Below are positions 41,344 through 50,018 of a stretch of DNA of 64,000 bases, one piece after another (the first letter of the stretch is position 1; each line of letters starts with the position of its first letter). The stretch lies in the NCBI GenBank assembly GCA_034428635.1, contig DAOUHR010000085.1, forward strand, positions 16,595-80,594, read 5' to 3'. The stretch is from Bin22 sp034428635. Its GTDB lineage: Bacteria > Chloroflexota > Dehalococcoidia > Lucifugimonadales > UBA3495. The notes beneath the pieces are model-generated. The model saw only the letters and a list, made by a program, of their open reading frames with translations. It made no database searches and was not told the origin of the DNA. The position numbers and the translations under genes were made by a program.

Positions 41344-42126
41344 TCACATTTGCGGGGGAGCCAGCCGGTAACCCCGGTCCCTTACGTTAACTATCAGGTC
41401 GTTGGCGCCCAGCTGTACCCCCAGAGCCTTGCCGACAGAAACCTTGATTTCGCGGATTCGCACTCGCAGGGAGGCGCGGGCTTCCTCGCCCTCCGAGTAG
41501 CGTTCCAGCCGGCTGAATGGCACAAGTTCGCCGGGGCTACGGTACCAGGCGGCGGCCAGTTCCCGAAAAATCTCGAACTTCATTCCGTGAATGTCGGTTA
41601 CCGGGGACATGACGTCGTCCCTCTCCTTGCGGGCGGATACCGTTTCCGCTCCCACGTCCACCAGCAAGTGGGCGCCAATGGGAATAAGCTCGGGACTGGA
41701 ACCCATCAGGCGCCGCAGCCGCAACACCACCTCTTCGGGGCTGGCCAGTTTATCTATGAAATCTACGGGAGCATTCCAGCGCAGCGCGCCCCGTACAGCC
41801 GTATCCCTCGCCGGTCCCTGGGCGTACTGGGTGAACATCAGCACCGGCAGGGTAGGGTAATGTTCCACAATCTGGCGCAGAATCTCCAGACCCTTGAACT
41901 GGTCGTCCCGGTGCTCCCCCAGACGCACATCCAGCAGGACGCCGTCAGGACGTTCATCTTCAATGGCGTAAATGGCGGCAGTCTCAAATTCGTCGCCCAC
42001 CAGCCACTGGGACTGGGGCTGGACTATGATGGTCTGCCAGCCTTCGTCCTGCAGACGCCGCTGCACCGCCTTGACGATGGCGGATTCCCATTCGTCGTCG
42101 ATTATCAGTATCTTGCTGTCCGGCAT
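41344..42126 (-). CDS. Response regulator with winged-helix output domain
   Basis: 260 residues. The receiver has acidic residues Asp10, Asp11 and Glu12 (LIIDDE), phosphoacceptor Asp66 (GVLLDVRLG), the MFTQ threonine and the FIDK lysine, so it looks active. There is an insertion around residues 70-80 (EHRDDQFKG) compared with OmpR proteins. The C-terminal domain (DIHGMKFEIFRELAAAWYRS ... ASLRVRIREIKVSVGKALG ... LIVNVRDRGYRLAPP) ends like an OmpR/PhoB winged helix, though only the last part is well conserved. It is the first gene of the RR-kinase-lipoprotein operon. Confidence 0.85.
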   Translation of the reverse strand: MPDSKILIIDDEWESAIVKAVQRRLQDEGWQTIIVQPQSQWLVGDEFETAAIYAIEDERPDGVLLDVRLGEHRDDQFKGLEILRQIVEHYPTLPVLMFTQYAQGPARDTAVRGALRWNAPVDFIDKLASPEEVVLRLRRLMGSSPELIPIGAHLLVDVGAETVSARKERDDVMSPVTDIHGMKFEIFRELAAAWYRSPGELVPFSRLERYSEGEEARASLRVRIREIKVSVGKALGVQLGANDLIVNVRDRGYRLAPPQM

Positions 42127-42424
42127 TTTCTTGCTTCCAGGTGAGTTGAATGCCCCGGCGACCAGTCTTAAGTAGTCGCCGCCCGGGCTTCACCGGGTAG
42201 ATGTCCTGGATCAGGATTTCATCCTCAAAGGTGCGAAGGTCTGAATTCAACACTCCCTGTATGTCGCCACTGGCATCAACCCGTGCCTTGATGCGGGGAT
42301 TGGGACTATCCACGCACTCCACGGCGTCGGGGCCCCGCTGCACGTCCCATAAATCAGTAGCTCGGTCGCATTTAACGGTGAGGGTATGGGAATGACGATC
42401 TTCAAAGGCAGACGTTTCTTTCAC
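41984..42424 (-). CDS. Possible hypothetical protein overlapping the response regulator
   Basis: An open frame of 146 codons from GTG 42424. The first 100 residues (for example ETSAFEDRHSHTLTVKCDRA and SGDIQGVLNSDLRTFEDEIL) have the composition of a real soluble protein. The last 48 codons overlap the response regulator out of frame and look non-coding, so the true C-terminus may have been lost. Just upstream, another frame (MAALQLELLGTIRFPKPEQ) also looks protein-like, raising the possibility of a frameshifted or decaying gene. No family recognised. Confidence 0.35.
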   Translation of the reverse strand: MKETSAFEDRHSHTLTVKCDRATDLWDVQRGPDAVECVDSPNPRIKARVDASGDIQGVLNSDLRTFEDEILIQDIYPVKPGRRLLKTGRRGIQLTWKQENAGQQDTDNRRRMGIRHRQGGAAASAGRRLADHHSPAPVPVAGGRRI

Positions 42425-42700
42425 GTTGTCGCTATTATGTGTACCCAAGATGTGGGAACCTACTGTTCGGGCTTCGGAAATCGGATAGTGCCGAGCAGTT
42501 CCAACTGCAATGCGGCCATGTAACTGTGTTGGCCGCCAGGGTCTATGATATGCAGCCACCGCTCCCCAGGAGGCCTTATCAGCTGACCCTGAAAATCGTA
42601 GACCAACTAATCTCTTTCGTTAATGATACCACGCACCTTGATGGGAAAGAATGTGCAGAACTTTCCAGCCAATCGCTAGTCGCCGGTGGAGTAACGGAAA

Positions 42701-42729
42701 GGCCCCCTCTCTACAGGAAAGAGGGGGCC
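42701..42729 (-). terminator. Terminator hairpin downstream of rho
   Basis: A perfect 10-bp stem GGCCCCCTCT/AGAGGGGGCC with a 9-base loop, 32 bases after the rho stop codon. On the minus strand it is followed by TTTCC. Confidence 0.65.
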
Positions 42730-42760
42730 GCTTAAACCAACTTTGTGCTGGAGTTCTTGG

Positions 42761-44062
42761 TCAGGTCTCCTTGTTTAGGTTGTCCAGAAATTCCACGTTG
42801 TTGGCGTATTTGGAAAGCCGCTCCAGTACGCGCTCCGTGGCGTTGGTAGAGCCGTCGTTGGAGATGAGGGATATCATCCGGCGCAGCAGCCAGATCTGCT
42901 TCATGGTGTTCTCGTCGTACAGCAGTTCCTCCCGGCGGGTGCCGCTACGGACGATGTCGACAGCAGGGAAGAAGCGGCGGTCTGCCAGCTTCCGGTCCAG
43001 GTGCAGTTCCATGTTGCCGGTGCCCTTGAATTCCTCGTAAATCACCTCGTCCATGCGGCTGCCCGTATCCACCAGGCAGGTGCCGATGATGGTCAGGCTG
43101 CCGCCTTCCTCGATGTTACGGGCGGCGCCGAAGAACTTCTTGGGCGGGTAAAGGGCGGCGGGATCGATGCCGCCGGAAAGGGTGCGCCCGCTGGTTGGCA
43201 CTGCCAGATTGTAGGCGCGGGTCAGGCGGGTAACGCTGTCCAGCAGTATGATGACGTTCTGGCCGTTTTCTACCAGTCGCTTGGACCGCTCCAGTGCCAG
43301 CTCGGCCACCCGGCACTGTTCCTCCACCGATTCGTCGAAGGTGGAGGCAAAGACATCGCCATCAACAGCTCGGCGCATGTCGGTAACCTCTTCAGGGCGT
43401 TCACCGATCAGCACCACCATCAAGACCGCTTCGGGCATATTCATGGAGACGCTATGGGCGATCTGTTTCAGGATGGTTGTCTTCCCAGCCTTGGGCGGCG
43501 AGACGATCAAACCTCGCTGGCCCAGGCCGATGGGAGCGAAGAGGTCAACCATCCGGGTGGAAAGGTTGACGCTATCGGTCTCCAGCACAACCTGGCGTTC
43601 CGGGAATATGGGGGTGAGGTATTCAAACTGAGCCCGGTACCGGGCGTGAACCTGGTCGGTTTCCAGCCCGTTGACCCTTTCAACCCGTACCAACCCGAAG
43701 TACCGCTCTCCTTCCTTGGGAGGGCGCACCTGGCCCGTTACGGTGTCGCCCGTGCGGAGGCCGAACCGGCGAATTTGCGACTGTGAAATATAGACGTCGC
43801 CCGTGGCCGGCAGGTAGTTGATCTGGCGGAGGAAGCCGTATCCTTCATCCATTATCTCCAGGATGCCGGAGGAAAGCAGGGCCTGCTGGGAAGATACAGC
43901 GTGCAGCATCCGGTTGAGGACGTCTTCCCGGCGCACCGCGGCCAGGGCGGCGCCGTCTTCCAGGCCGTAATCTTCGGCTAAGTCCAGCAATTGCTCCTTG
44001 GTCATAGCCCCCAGTTCGGCCACGTCCATCATCCTGGGCTTGAAAGTAGTTGTCATCATCAC
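42761..44062 (-). CDS. rho: Transcription termination factor Rho
   Basis: 433-residue hexameric RNA helicase that ends transcription. N-terminal helical Rho_N (AELGAMTKEQLLDLAEDYGLE), cold-shock-like RNA-binding domain (SGILEIMDEGYGFLR ... GDVYISQSQIRRFGLRTGDTV), then the RecA-type motor: Walker A SPPKAGKTTILKQIA, Walker B NVIILLDSVTRL, Q-loop region AYNLAVPTSGRTLSGGIDP and R-loop/Arg finger region DTGSRMDEVIYEEFKGTGNMELHLDR (in parts). Three ATG codons at the start; the first (44062) is used. Rho may autoregulate its own 350-base upstream region. Confidence 0.96.
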   Translation of the reverse strand: MMMTTTFKPRMMDVAELGAMTKEQLLDLAEDYGLEDGAALAAVRREDVLNRMLHAVSSQQALLSSGILEIMDEGYGFLRQINYLPATGDVYISQSQIRRFGLRTGDTVTGQVRPPKEGERYFGLVRVERVNGLETDQVHARYRAQFEYLTPIFPERQVVLETDSVNLSTRMVDLFAPIGLGQRGLIVSPPKAGKTTILKQIAHSVSMNMPEAVLMVVLIGERPEEVTDMRRAVDGDVFASTFDESVEEQCRVAELALERSKRLVENGQNVIILLDSVTRLTRAYNLAVPTSGRTLSGGIDPAALYPPKKFFGAARNIEEGGSLTIIGTCLVDTGSRMDEVIYEEFKGTGNMELHLDRKLADRRFFPAVDIVRSGTRREELLYDENTMKQIWLLRRMISLISNDGSTNATERVLERLSKYANNVEFLDNLNKET

Positions 44063-44412
44063 CTCGATTTACTCTTGGGACCGGCCGCTGTGCGCTGTGC
44101 CGGTGGGCCGTTACCGACCCGAATTGGAAATAAGGGGGTACAACCCCGAACAGGGAAGCCTTCCAACTGTTAATTGGTCATTGGGACTGAGGTAGCCGGT
44201 GGGGGGATTCTCCCGCCCAACCTGCCTGCTGTTACGGGTCAACCATTCCAGTGCTGGACCTGATCGGAGAGGGGGAATCGCTGAATATGTCGAAATTTAT
44301 AGAGAGCTATGCTTCTTGAAGAAGGGCCTCGAAACTAAAGGTTAGGTAAACACATCAATTATCATTTGGCCATTGTGCATTCCATTATGTCAAGGCACCC
44401 GGCCACATTATT
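44063..44412. other. Gap upstream of rho and downstream of the transaldolase gene
   Basis: 350 bases without a convincing gene. It holds a minus-strand TATAAA (44301-44296) that may belong to the rho promoter and a short CTTCTT...AAGAAG inverted repeat near 44310. Nothing else was recognised. Confidence 0.4.
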
Positions 44413-45072
44413 TCAGGCGTTGCCCGCTTTTTCCCAGTCCTGCAGGAAGCGGGCGAGCCCTGCGTCGGTCAGGGGGTGCTGCACCATCTGTTTCAGGACG
44501 GGGTAGGGCACGGTGGAAATATCCGCCCCTGCCTTCGCTGCCAGGGTACAGTGCAGGGCATGGCGGATGCTGGCTGCCATTACCATAGTGGGGATTTGGT
44601 ACTCCCGGTAAATGGAAACGATGTCTTCCACCAGGGTCATACCTTCCTGGCCAATGTCGTCCAATCGGCCAATAAAGGGGCTGACCACGGTGGATCCGGC
44701 CTGAGCGCCCAGGATGGCCTGGTTCACCGAGAAGCACAGAGTCTGGTTAATCTTGATGCCGTCCCGCGCCAACGCAGATATTGCCTTGAATCCTTCGGCG
44801 GTACTGGGAATCTTCACCCAGGGATTTGCGATCCACTCGGCAATATCGCGGCCCTCGGCGATCATGCCTTTCGCGTCGGTGCTGACTACTTCTACCGAAA
44901 TGGGCCCGTCGACGATGTCGGCAATCTCTTCCACCGCTGCCCGGTAACCGGCTTTGCCGCCGATACCTTCCTTGGCAGCCAGGGACGGGTTGGTGGTGAC
45001 GCCGGTGACGATGCCCAGTTCGGCGCCCTCGCGTATTTCATCAATGTTCGCAGTATCCAGAAAAATCTTCAC
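44413..45072 (-). CDS. tal: Transaldolase / fructose-6-phosphate aldolase-like (TalC type)
   Basis: 219-residue short transaldolase. The N-terminus MKIFLDTANIDEIREG and GVTTNPSLAAKEG are diagnostic, the Schiff-base lysine is in NPWVKIPST, and GIKINQTLCFSVNQAI, VSPFIGRLDDIG and ASIRHALHCTLAAKAGADI complete the barrel. It moves dihydroxyacetone units in the pentose phosphate pathway; the short form could also act as an FSA aldolase. It is 114 bases from pyrG on the same strand. ATG 45072 begins the standard N-terminus. Confidence 0.93.
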   Translation of the reverse strand: MKIFLDTANIDEIREGAELGIVTGVTTNPSLAAKEGIGGKAGYRAAVEEIADIVDGPISVEVVSTDAKGMIAEGRDIAEWIANPWVKIPSTAEGFKAISALARDGIKINQTLCFSVNQAILGAQAGSTVVSPFIGRLDDIGQEGMTLVEDIVSIYREYQIPTMVMAASIRHALHCTLAAKAGADISTVPYPVLKQMVQHPLTDAGLARFLQDWEKAGNA

Positions 45073-45186
45073 GGCAACCCCGTCTTGCCTGGTTTGTCGG
45101 CAGTTGTTTCTATTCGTTGATTAAGAATCTTGTCCGGCATCCTACAGGCCAAAACCACCTGAAATGCAGTCTATTTCCATCCGGCC

Positions 45187-46827
45187 CTACCTGGTCTCCA
45201 AGGGAAAGGCTTGCTGGCTGCCCTCCCGTATCGTGCCAAGCGCCCGACGGACGAATTCGCAGAACAGGGGGTGGGGCCGGTTGGGCCGGGACTGAAACTC
45301 CGGATGGAACTGTACTCCAACCATGAAGGGATGGTTAGCAACCTCGGCCGTCTCCACCAGCTTGCCGTCAGGTGAAAGGCCTCCCATGATCAAGCCGGAT
45401 TCCTCCAGGCTTTCCCGGTAACGGTTGTTCACTTCAAACCGATGACGGTGCCGTTCCTGTATCTCTTCCTTTCCGTAGGCGAATGACGTCAGCGTATCCT
45501 TCTGGGGATGACAGGGATAGCCTCCCAGGCGCATGGTGCCGCCCATGTCAGTAACGGCTGCCTGCTCCGGCATGATGTGGATTACCGGGTAGGGCGTTTC
45601 CGGGTCCAGTTCCGACGAATTGGCTCCCTCGAATCCCAGGATGTGCCGGGCCCAGTCAATTACCATCACCTGCATGCCCAGGCAAAGGCCCAGGTAAGGA
45701 ATGTTGTTCTTCCGGGCGTACTGCACCGTGTCGATCATACCCTCGACGCCTCTGGGCCCGAAGCCCCCGGGCACAACTATGCCTTGCACGCCTTCCAGAT
45801 AGGCTTCCGGACCGTTTCGCTCAACATCCTCCGAGTGCACCCACTTGATATCCACTTCATGGTCGTGGGCCGTGCCGGCGTGGCGCAGGGCCTCCCGCAC
45901 GGAAAGGTAAGAATCGGGATATTCCACGTATTTGCCGACGATGGCTATGGGGAGCCTTCCCTTGGGCCGGCTCATGCGCTCCACCATCTGGGACCATTCC
46001 GTAAGGTCTCGCTGCTGCCCTTCCAGGAGCAGCAGATCCAATATAAACTCGCCCAGCCCGGCCCGTTCCAGGATCAGGGGCACCTCGTAGACATTGTCCA
46101 CCGTCTGCAGGGGTATGACCGCTTCCCCGTCCACGTCGCAGAAGAGGGACAGCTTCTCGCGGATGGAGTTGGAGATGGCCACGTCGCTGCGGCAGATCAG
46201 GGCGTCGGGCTGGATACCAATGCTGCGCAACTCCTTGACACTGTGCTGGGTGGGCTTGGTCTTCAACTCGTCGGCCCCCGTGATAAAGGGCAGCAAGGTC
46301 AGATGAACGTAGCAAACATTGTTTCGGCCCACGTCCTTGCGCATCTGCCGGATGGCCTCCAGGAAGGGCAGACCCTCAATGTCGCCCACCGTACCGCCTA
46401 CCTCCACCACCAGCACATCCAACTCGGATTCCTCGGCCAGTTCGGTAAGGCGGGCCTTGATTTCGTTGGTAACGTGCGGCACCGTTTGTATTGTTCCGCC
46501 CAGGAAGTCACCCCGCCGTTCCTTGGCGATCAATGTCATGTAAACCTGGCCGGCGGTGAGGTTGGAGGAACGAGTAAGCTCCACATCAATGAACCGCTCG
46601 TAATGGCCCAGGTCCAGGTCTGTCTCCCCCCCGTCCTTGGTTACGAAGACCTCGCCATGCTGGTAGGGGGACATGGTACCCGGATCGACATTCAAATAGG
46701 GGTCCAACTTCACAACGGAAACGGAAAGCCCACGGCTCTTAAGGAGACGGCCTATGGAGGCAACGCAAATCCCCTTGCCGATGGAGCTTACGACTCCGCC
46801 TGTGACGAAAATATACTTGGTGGTCAT
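45187..46827 (-). CDS. pyrG: CTP synthase
   Basis: 546 residues. The synthetase domain begins MTTKYIFVTGGVVSSIGKGI (P-loop-like), with KLDPYLNVDPGTMSPYQHGEVFVT and EVGGTVGDIEG. The glutaminase domain has the nucleophile cysteine in LGLCLGMQVMVIDWAR and the His/Glu pair in GVQFHPEFQSRP. It aminates UTP to CTP using glutamine. The length and both domains are complete. It lies between the transaldolase gene and the 260-residue protein gene on the same strand. Confidence 0.97.
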   Translation of the reverse strand: MTTKYIFVTGGVVSSIGKGICVASIGRLLKSRGLSVSVVKLDPYLNVDPGTMSPYQHGEVFVTKDGGETDLDLGHYERFIDVELTRSSNLTAGQVYMTLIAKERRGDFLGGTIQTVPHVTNEIKARLTELAEESELDVLVVEVGGTVGDIEGLPFLEAIRQMRKDVGRNNVCYVHLTLLPFITGADELKTKPTQHSVKELRSIGIQPDALICRSDVAISNSIREKLSLFCDVDGEAVIPLQTVDNVYEVPLILERAGLGEFILDLLLLEGQQRDLTEWSQMVERMSRPKGRLPIAIVGKYVEYPDSYLSVREALRHAGTAHDHEVDIKWVHSEDVERNGPEAYLEGVQGIVVPGGFGPRGVEGMIDTVQYARKNNIPYLGLCLGMQVMVIDWARHILGFEGANSSELDPETPYPVIHIMPEQAAVTDMGGTMRLGGYPCHPQKDTLTSFAYGKEEIQERHRHRFEVNNRYRESLEESGLIMGGLSPDGKLVETAEVANHPFMVGVQFHPEFQSRPNRPHPLFCEFVRRALGTIREGSQQAFPLETR

Positions 46828-47028
46828 GCCTCAGCCATCAACCAGTTGAGAGGCGGAAAATAGGTCTGGAGAAAGTGCTGTCCAGGATCGGTAAGGGAGA
46901 CGGCCCATGCCGGGGAGCTTTGCTGGTGGACTGTAGCCAGCCTGATTATATTCAAGTAAATTTCGCTATGTCAAGTAATTTCGCTTATTTGTACGTTACG
47001 GAACGCCGGACTTCGGAAGCAAAAGCTG

Positions 47029-47811
47029 TCAGGTTTGGTGATTATCCGACACTTCCTCCTCTGTTTCCATGCCTGATTCCGCTGCCCTTTGCTGGGCGGC
47101 AGCCCAGTTCTGGAGCCAACGGCGATATTCGTCCAGGGCCGGCGGCGCCACGTAGAATACCTCGATGTCGGGGGAGAACTGGACCTGGTGCCGCTCGTTG
47201 ATCAGCAGCAGGCCCGTTTCATCGGGCTGAAGGGTCTGGTCGATCCGGTTCCCTATGTGCTCGTAGCGGGCGCGAGTGCTTTCGGCCAGCCAGTCCTGGA
47301 TGCGGGCGGCCACGCTGTCGTTGGTAAAGGGGATCATCAGGCAGCGTTGCAGGTCCAGGGTCTTGGTTATCAGGTCAATGTCTTCAGTGGCTTCCAGCGT
47401 GGCACCGGCATGGCACCGAACCTGAATCATCGAGTGGGCGTGGCGGTAGGCCATCTGCAGGTAGTTCAGGCCGGGTTCGCCGCCTTCTACCAGGCTTTCG
47501 TGGTAAATACGGTGCAGGCCGCCCAATCCCACGGCCAGGGCGTCTATCTGGGTCCGTACCTGGTCCCAAAACCGGTCGTAGATGGTCTGGCCGTCGGAAA
47601 TTTCCCCATCTGCTCCGGCAGGAGGTACGAACATCAGGGGAACCAGCAACAATCGTCGCTTGCCCTGGAACCGATCGGCCGGCGGCCGCTCCACCCGGCC
47701 CAGTTCCTGGGCTGCCGGCTGCTCATCAGGCGTGTCCGCCGTCGATTCGCCGGCATTCTCGGGTTCGGCGATTTCTCCGCCGTTAACTTGCGCTTCTTCG
47801 TCCGGGGACAT
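47029..47811 (-). CDS. Hypothetical protein downstream of rpsA
   Basis: 260-residue soluble protein. An acidic, low-complexity N-terminus (residues 1-50) leads to a compact domain with KRRLLLVPLMFVPPAGADGE, GQTIYDRFWDQVRTQIDALA, a histidine/arginine-rich helix (YRHAHSMIQVRCHAGATLEA) and ERHQVQFSPDIEVFYVAPPA. No family recognised. It starts two bases after the rpsA stop codon and must be cotranscribed with it, which suggests a translation- or growth-related job. The composition leaves little doubt that it is a real gene. Confidence 0.7.
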   Translation of the reverse strand: MSPDEEAQVNGGEIAEPENAGESTADTPDEQPAAQELGRVERPPADRFQGKRRLLLVPLMFVPPAGADGEISDGQTIYDRFWDQVRTQIDALAVGLGGLHRIYHESLVEGGEPGLNYLQMAYRHAHSMIQVRCHAGATLEATEDIDLITKTLDLQRCLMIPFTNDSVAARIQDWLAESTRARYEHIGNRIDQTLQPDETGLLLINERHQVQFSPDIEVFYVAPPALDEYRRWLQNWAAAQQRAAESGMETEEEVSDNHQT

Positions 47812-47813
47812 AG

Positions 47814-48908
47814 CTACATTCCGAAGGCCTTTTTGTAACTAAGGCTGATGCGACGCTTAACCGGGTCAATGTCCATGATCAACACGCGGACTTGCTGGTT
47901 GACGTACACGCACTCGCTGGGGTTCTTTACCTGGCGGGGAGACAGTTCGGAGATGTGGACCAGGCCCTCGACCCAGTCTTCCAGCCGCACAAATGCGCCG
48001 AAGTCGGCCAGGCGGGTAACGGTACCTTCGACAATGTCGCCCACGTTGTAGCGTTCCGGCAACGATTCCCAGGGTTCCGGCAACGTGCGCTTCAAGCTGA
48101 GGCTGATGCGCTTGGTCTCAGAGTCTACCTTCAGTATCTGGACCTCCAGTTCCTGCCCGACGCTGACCACCTCCTCTGGCCCCTTGATGCGGCTCCAGGA
48201 CAGTTCGGAGATGTGGACCAGGCCCTCGGCCTTGCCCAAATTGACGAATGCGCCGAAGCCCCGCAAGGAGGTTACCCTGCCGCTGACCCTGCTTCCCTCC
48301 TCCAAAGAGGCCATGTACTGGTCTCGTTCCTCTTCCTGCAGCTTCTGCCAGATGGCGCGCTCGGACAGCACCAGGCGCTCCCTTGCCTGGTCCACCTCCA
48401 GGATGTGGAAGGGGTATTCCTGGCCCATACGATCCAGGATGGCCTGTTCGCGGGTGTCGCTGGGCATGGGCGCCAACTGGGAGAAGGGAACGAACCCGCG
48501 TATGCCCATGTAGTTGACCACCACCCCGCCCCGATTTTGTTCCACCACGCGGGCGGTAATAGTATCGCCACCTTTCGAGTGCTGGAGCAGGTCCAGCCAG
48601 CCCTGTTCCTCCTTGGCAGCGTCGAGCGAGAGCAGGGCCATGTCGCCGGGACCCCGTCCGCCTTTGACGGTGACCATAACGCTGTCTCCGGAATTCAGGC
48701 CCTCCTTGTCTTCCTGGGACAGGGTGCGCATTTCATGGGGAGGGACAATGCCCTCAGTCTTGAGGCCGATGCTTACGACTATGCCGTCGTCGTCTACCCT
48801 CACTACTTCGCCTTCTACAATTTCGCCCCGTTGATAACGACGGGGCGACAAGTCCTGCTCAGACAGATCTGCCATTGTGGTAACTTCTTCGTAATCGCTG
48901 CTTACCAT
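47814..48908 (-). CDS. rpsA: 30S ribosomal protein S1 (four S1 domains)
   Basis: 364-residue RNA-binding protein with four S1 domains: RGEIVEGEVVRVDDDGIVVS, GDTITARVVEQNRGGVVVNY, GSRVSGRVTSLRGFGAFVNL and GDIVEGTVTRLADFGAFVRL. The last two are the best conserved, with GLVHISELS. Four domains match the shorter S1 of Gram-positive-like bacteria, against six in proteobacteria. The frame is open to 48962. ATG 48908 has AGGAG 11 bases upstream and ATG 48875 (MADLSEQDLS) is an alternative. It promotes mRNA binding to the ribosome or acts as a general RNA chaperone. Confidence 0.9.
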   Translation of the reverse strand: MVSSDYEEVTTMADLSEQDLSPRRYQRGEIVEGEVVRVDDDGIVVSIGLKTEGIVPPHEMRTLSQEDKEGLNSGDSVMVTVKGGRGPGDMALLSLDAAKEEQGWLDLLQHSKGGDTITARVVEQNRGGVVVNYMGIRGFVPFSQLAPMPSDTREQAILDRMGQEYPFHILEVDQARERLVLSERAIWQKLQEEERDQYMASLEEGSRVSGRVTSLRGFGAFVNLGKAEGLVHISELSWSRIKGPEEVVSVGQELEVQILKVDSETKRISLSLKRTLPEPWESLPERYNVGDIVEGTVTRLADFGAFVRLEDWVEGLVHISELSPRQVKNPSECVYVNQQVRVLIMDIDPVKRRISLSYKKAFGM

Positions 48909-49241
48909 TCCAGGGTAATCTCCTGCCACAGTTGGAAGGGGACACGGGGTCGCCCTCCACAAAATTTTTCCGATCTAAGTCCAACTGGGCCCAGCAGATT
49001 TTAGACGGGACGGGAAGGGTTTTCAATATGTTGGGGATTAGAGAAATGTGAATAACAATTCATTAATCTAATGCAGGAAGGAAACGCTGGGACCGTTGGC
49101 ACATACGGAACAGGCAGGCTTACCCCGCTTTCAGGGACGAAAGAAGAAAACCCCAGAGGTTGTACGAAGACGTCATCAGCGCCAAGAAAAGGCGAGGGCA
49201 AATCCTTTCAGAGAAGGGAACCGGAATGCAAGCCGGCCTGA

Positions 49242-50018
49242 CTAACCCTCCATTTCTTCCTCTACCAGGGGCCCAGGGGTATGCTCCAGCCGGCTGAGGT
49301 ACCGAATTCCCTTGCGGGTGTCGCTGGCAACCCGGGCCGGGTCCCAGAGATTGAAGCGAAGCTTGGACAGCCAGTAGGTACATTCCTTGCAGTCGGCCAG
49401 TGACAGCGGGGCATGTTCGGAGATGCCAGCCTCTTTCCGGAAGTCTTTCAGCAACTCGGCGCGGGTTTTGCCGTAGAGGTGGGCGAACGCCTCTTCCACC
49501 ATCTCCTCGTGGTCGGGATAGCAGCGGGCCTTTTCCCGCTTGCGCACGTCGTCCTCCGCCGCCTGCTGCAGTGCCTCTTCCACTATTACGCCGTACCAAT
49601 AGTTCAGGTAGGCCCGGTGCTTGTTGCCGCCTATCCAGTCCTTAAACTCCTCGGGAGTAACGTCGTCGGGCAACAAGCCTTCAAAAAGCAGGCGTTCCAG
49701 GTCCGCAGGGGGAATGAAGTCCTCGATTTCAGGACACAGCCGCTCGGCCAAGGTGAGCCAATCCAGGGCCTCGCCGGCGATTAAGTAACGGTAGGTGCGG
49801 TCCTGCCAGGTCTCTTCCGGGCTAGTCCACAGAGCCATGGCCTCCAGCAAGACCTGGGGCCAGGCCGCCCCCGACCGCATCGCAGCCCGAAGATGCAGGA
49901 CCGCGTCGGGAGCGGTAGCCGCCAGGACGCCGGCGGCAGATTCGCTGGAGTCTTCAGCTGCCTCACTATCAGTGGCAACCGGGCCCGGAACGTCGTTATG
50001 CCAGGACTGCCAGGTCAC
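49242..50018 (-). CDS. Hypothetical protein translationally coupled to polX
   Basis: 258 residues, acidic and helical, with MRSGAAWPQVLLEAMALWTS, YRYLIAGEALDWLTLAERLC, LNYWYGVIVEEALQQAAEDD and a C-terminal block containing CKECTYWLSKLRFNLWDPAR. The pair CKEC could bind a metal. I recognise no family. It overlaps the end of polX by four bases, so it is coupled to it. Function unknown. Confidence 0.7.
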   Translation of the reverse strand: MTWQSWHNDVPGPVATDSEAAEDSSESAAGVLAATAPDAVLHLRAAMRSGAAWPQVLLEAMALWTSPEETWQDRTYRYLIAGEALDWLTLAERLCPEIEDFIPPADLERLLFEGLLPDDVTPEEFKDWIGGNKHRAYLNYWYGVIVEEALQQAAEDDVRKREKARCYPDHEEMVEEAFAHLYGKTRAELLKDFRKEAGISEHAPLSLADCKECTYWLSKLRFNLWDPARVASDTRKGIRYLSRLEHTPGPLVEEEMEG

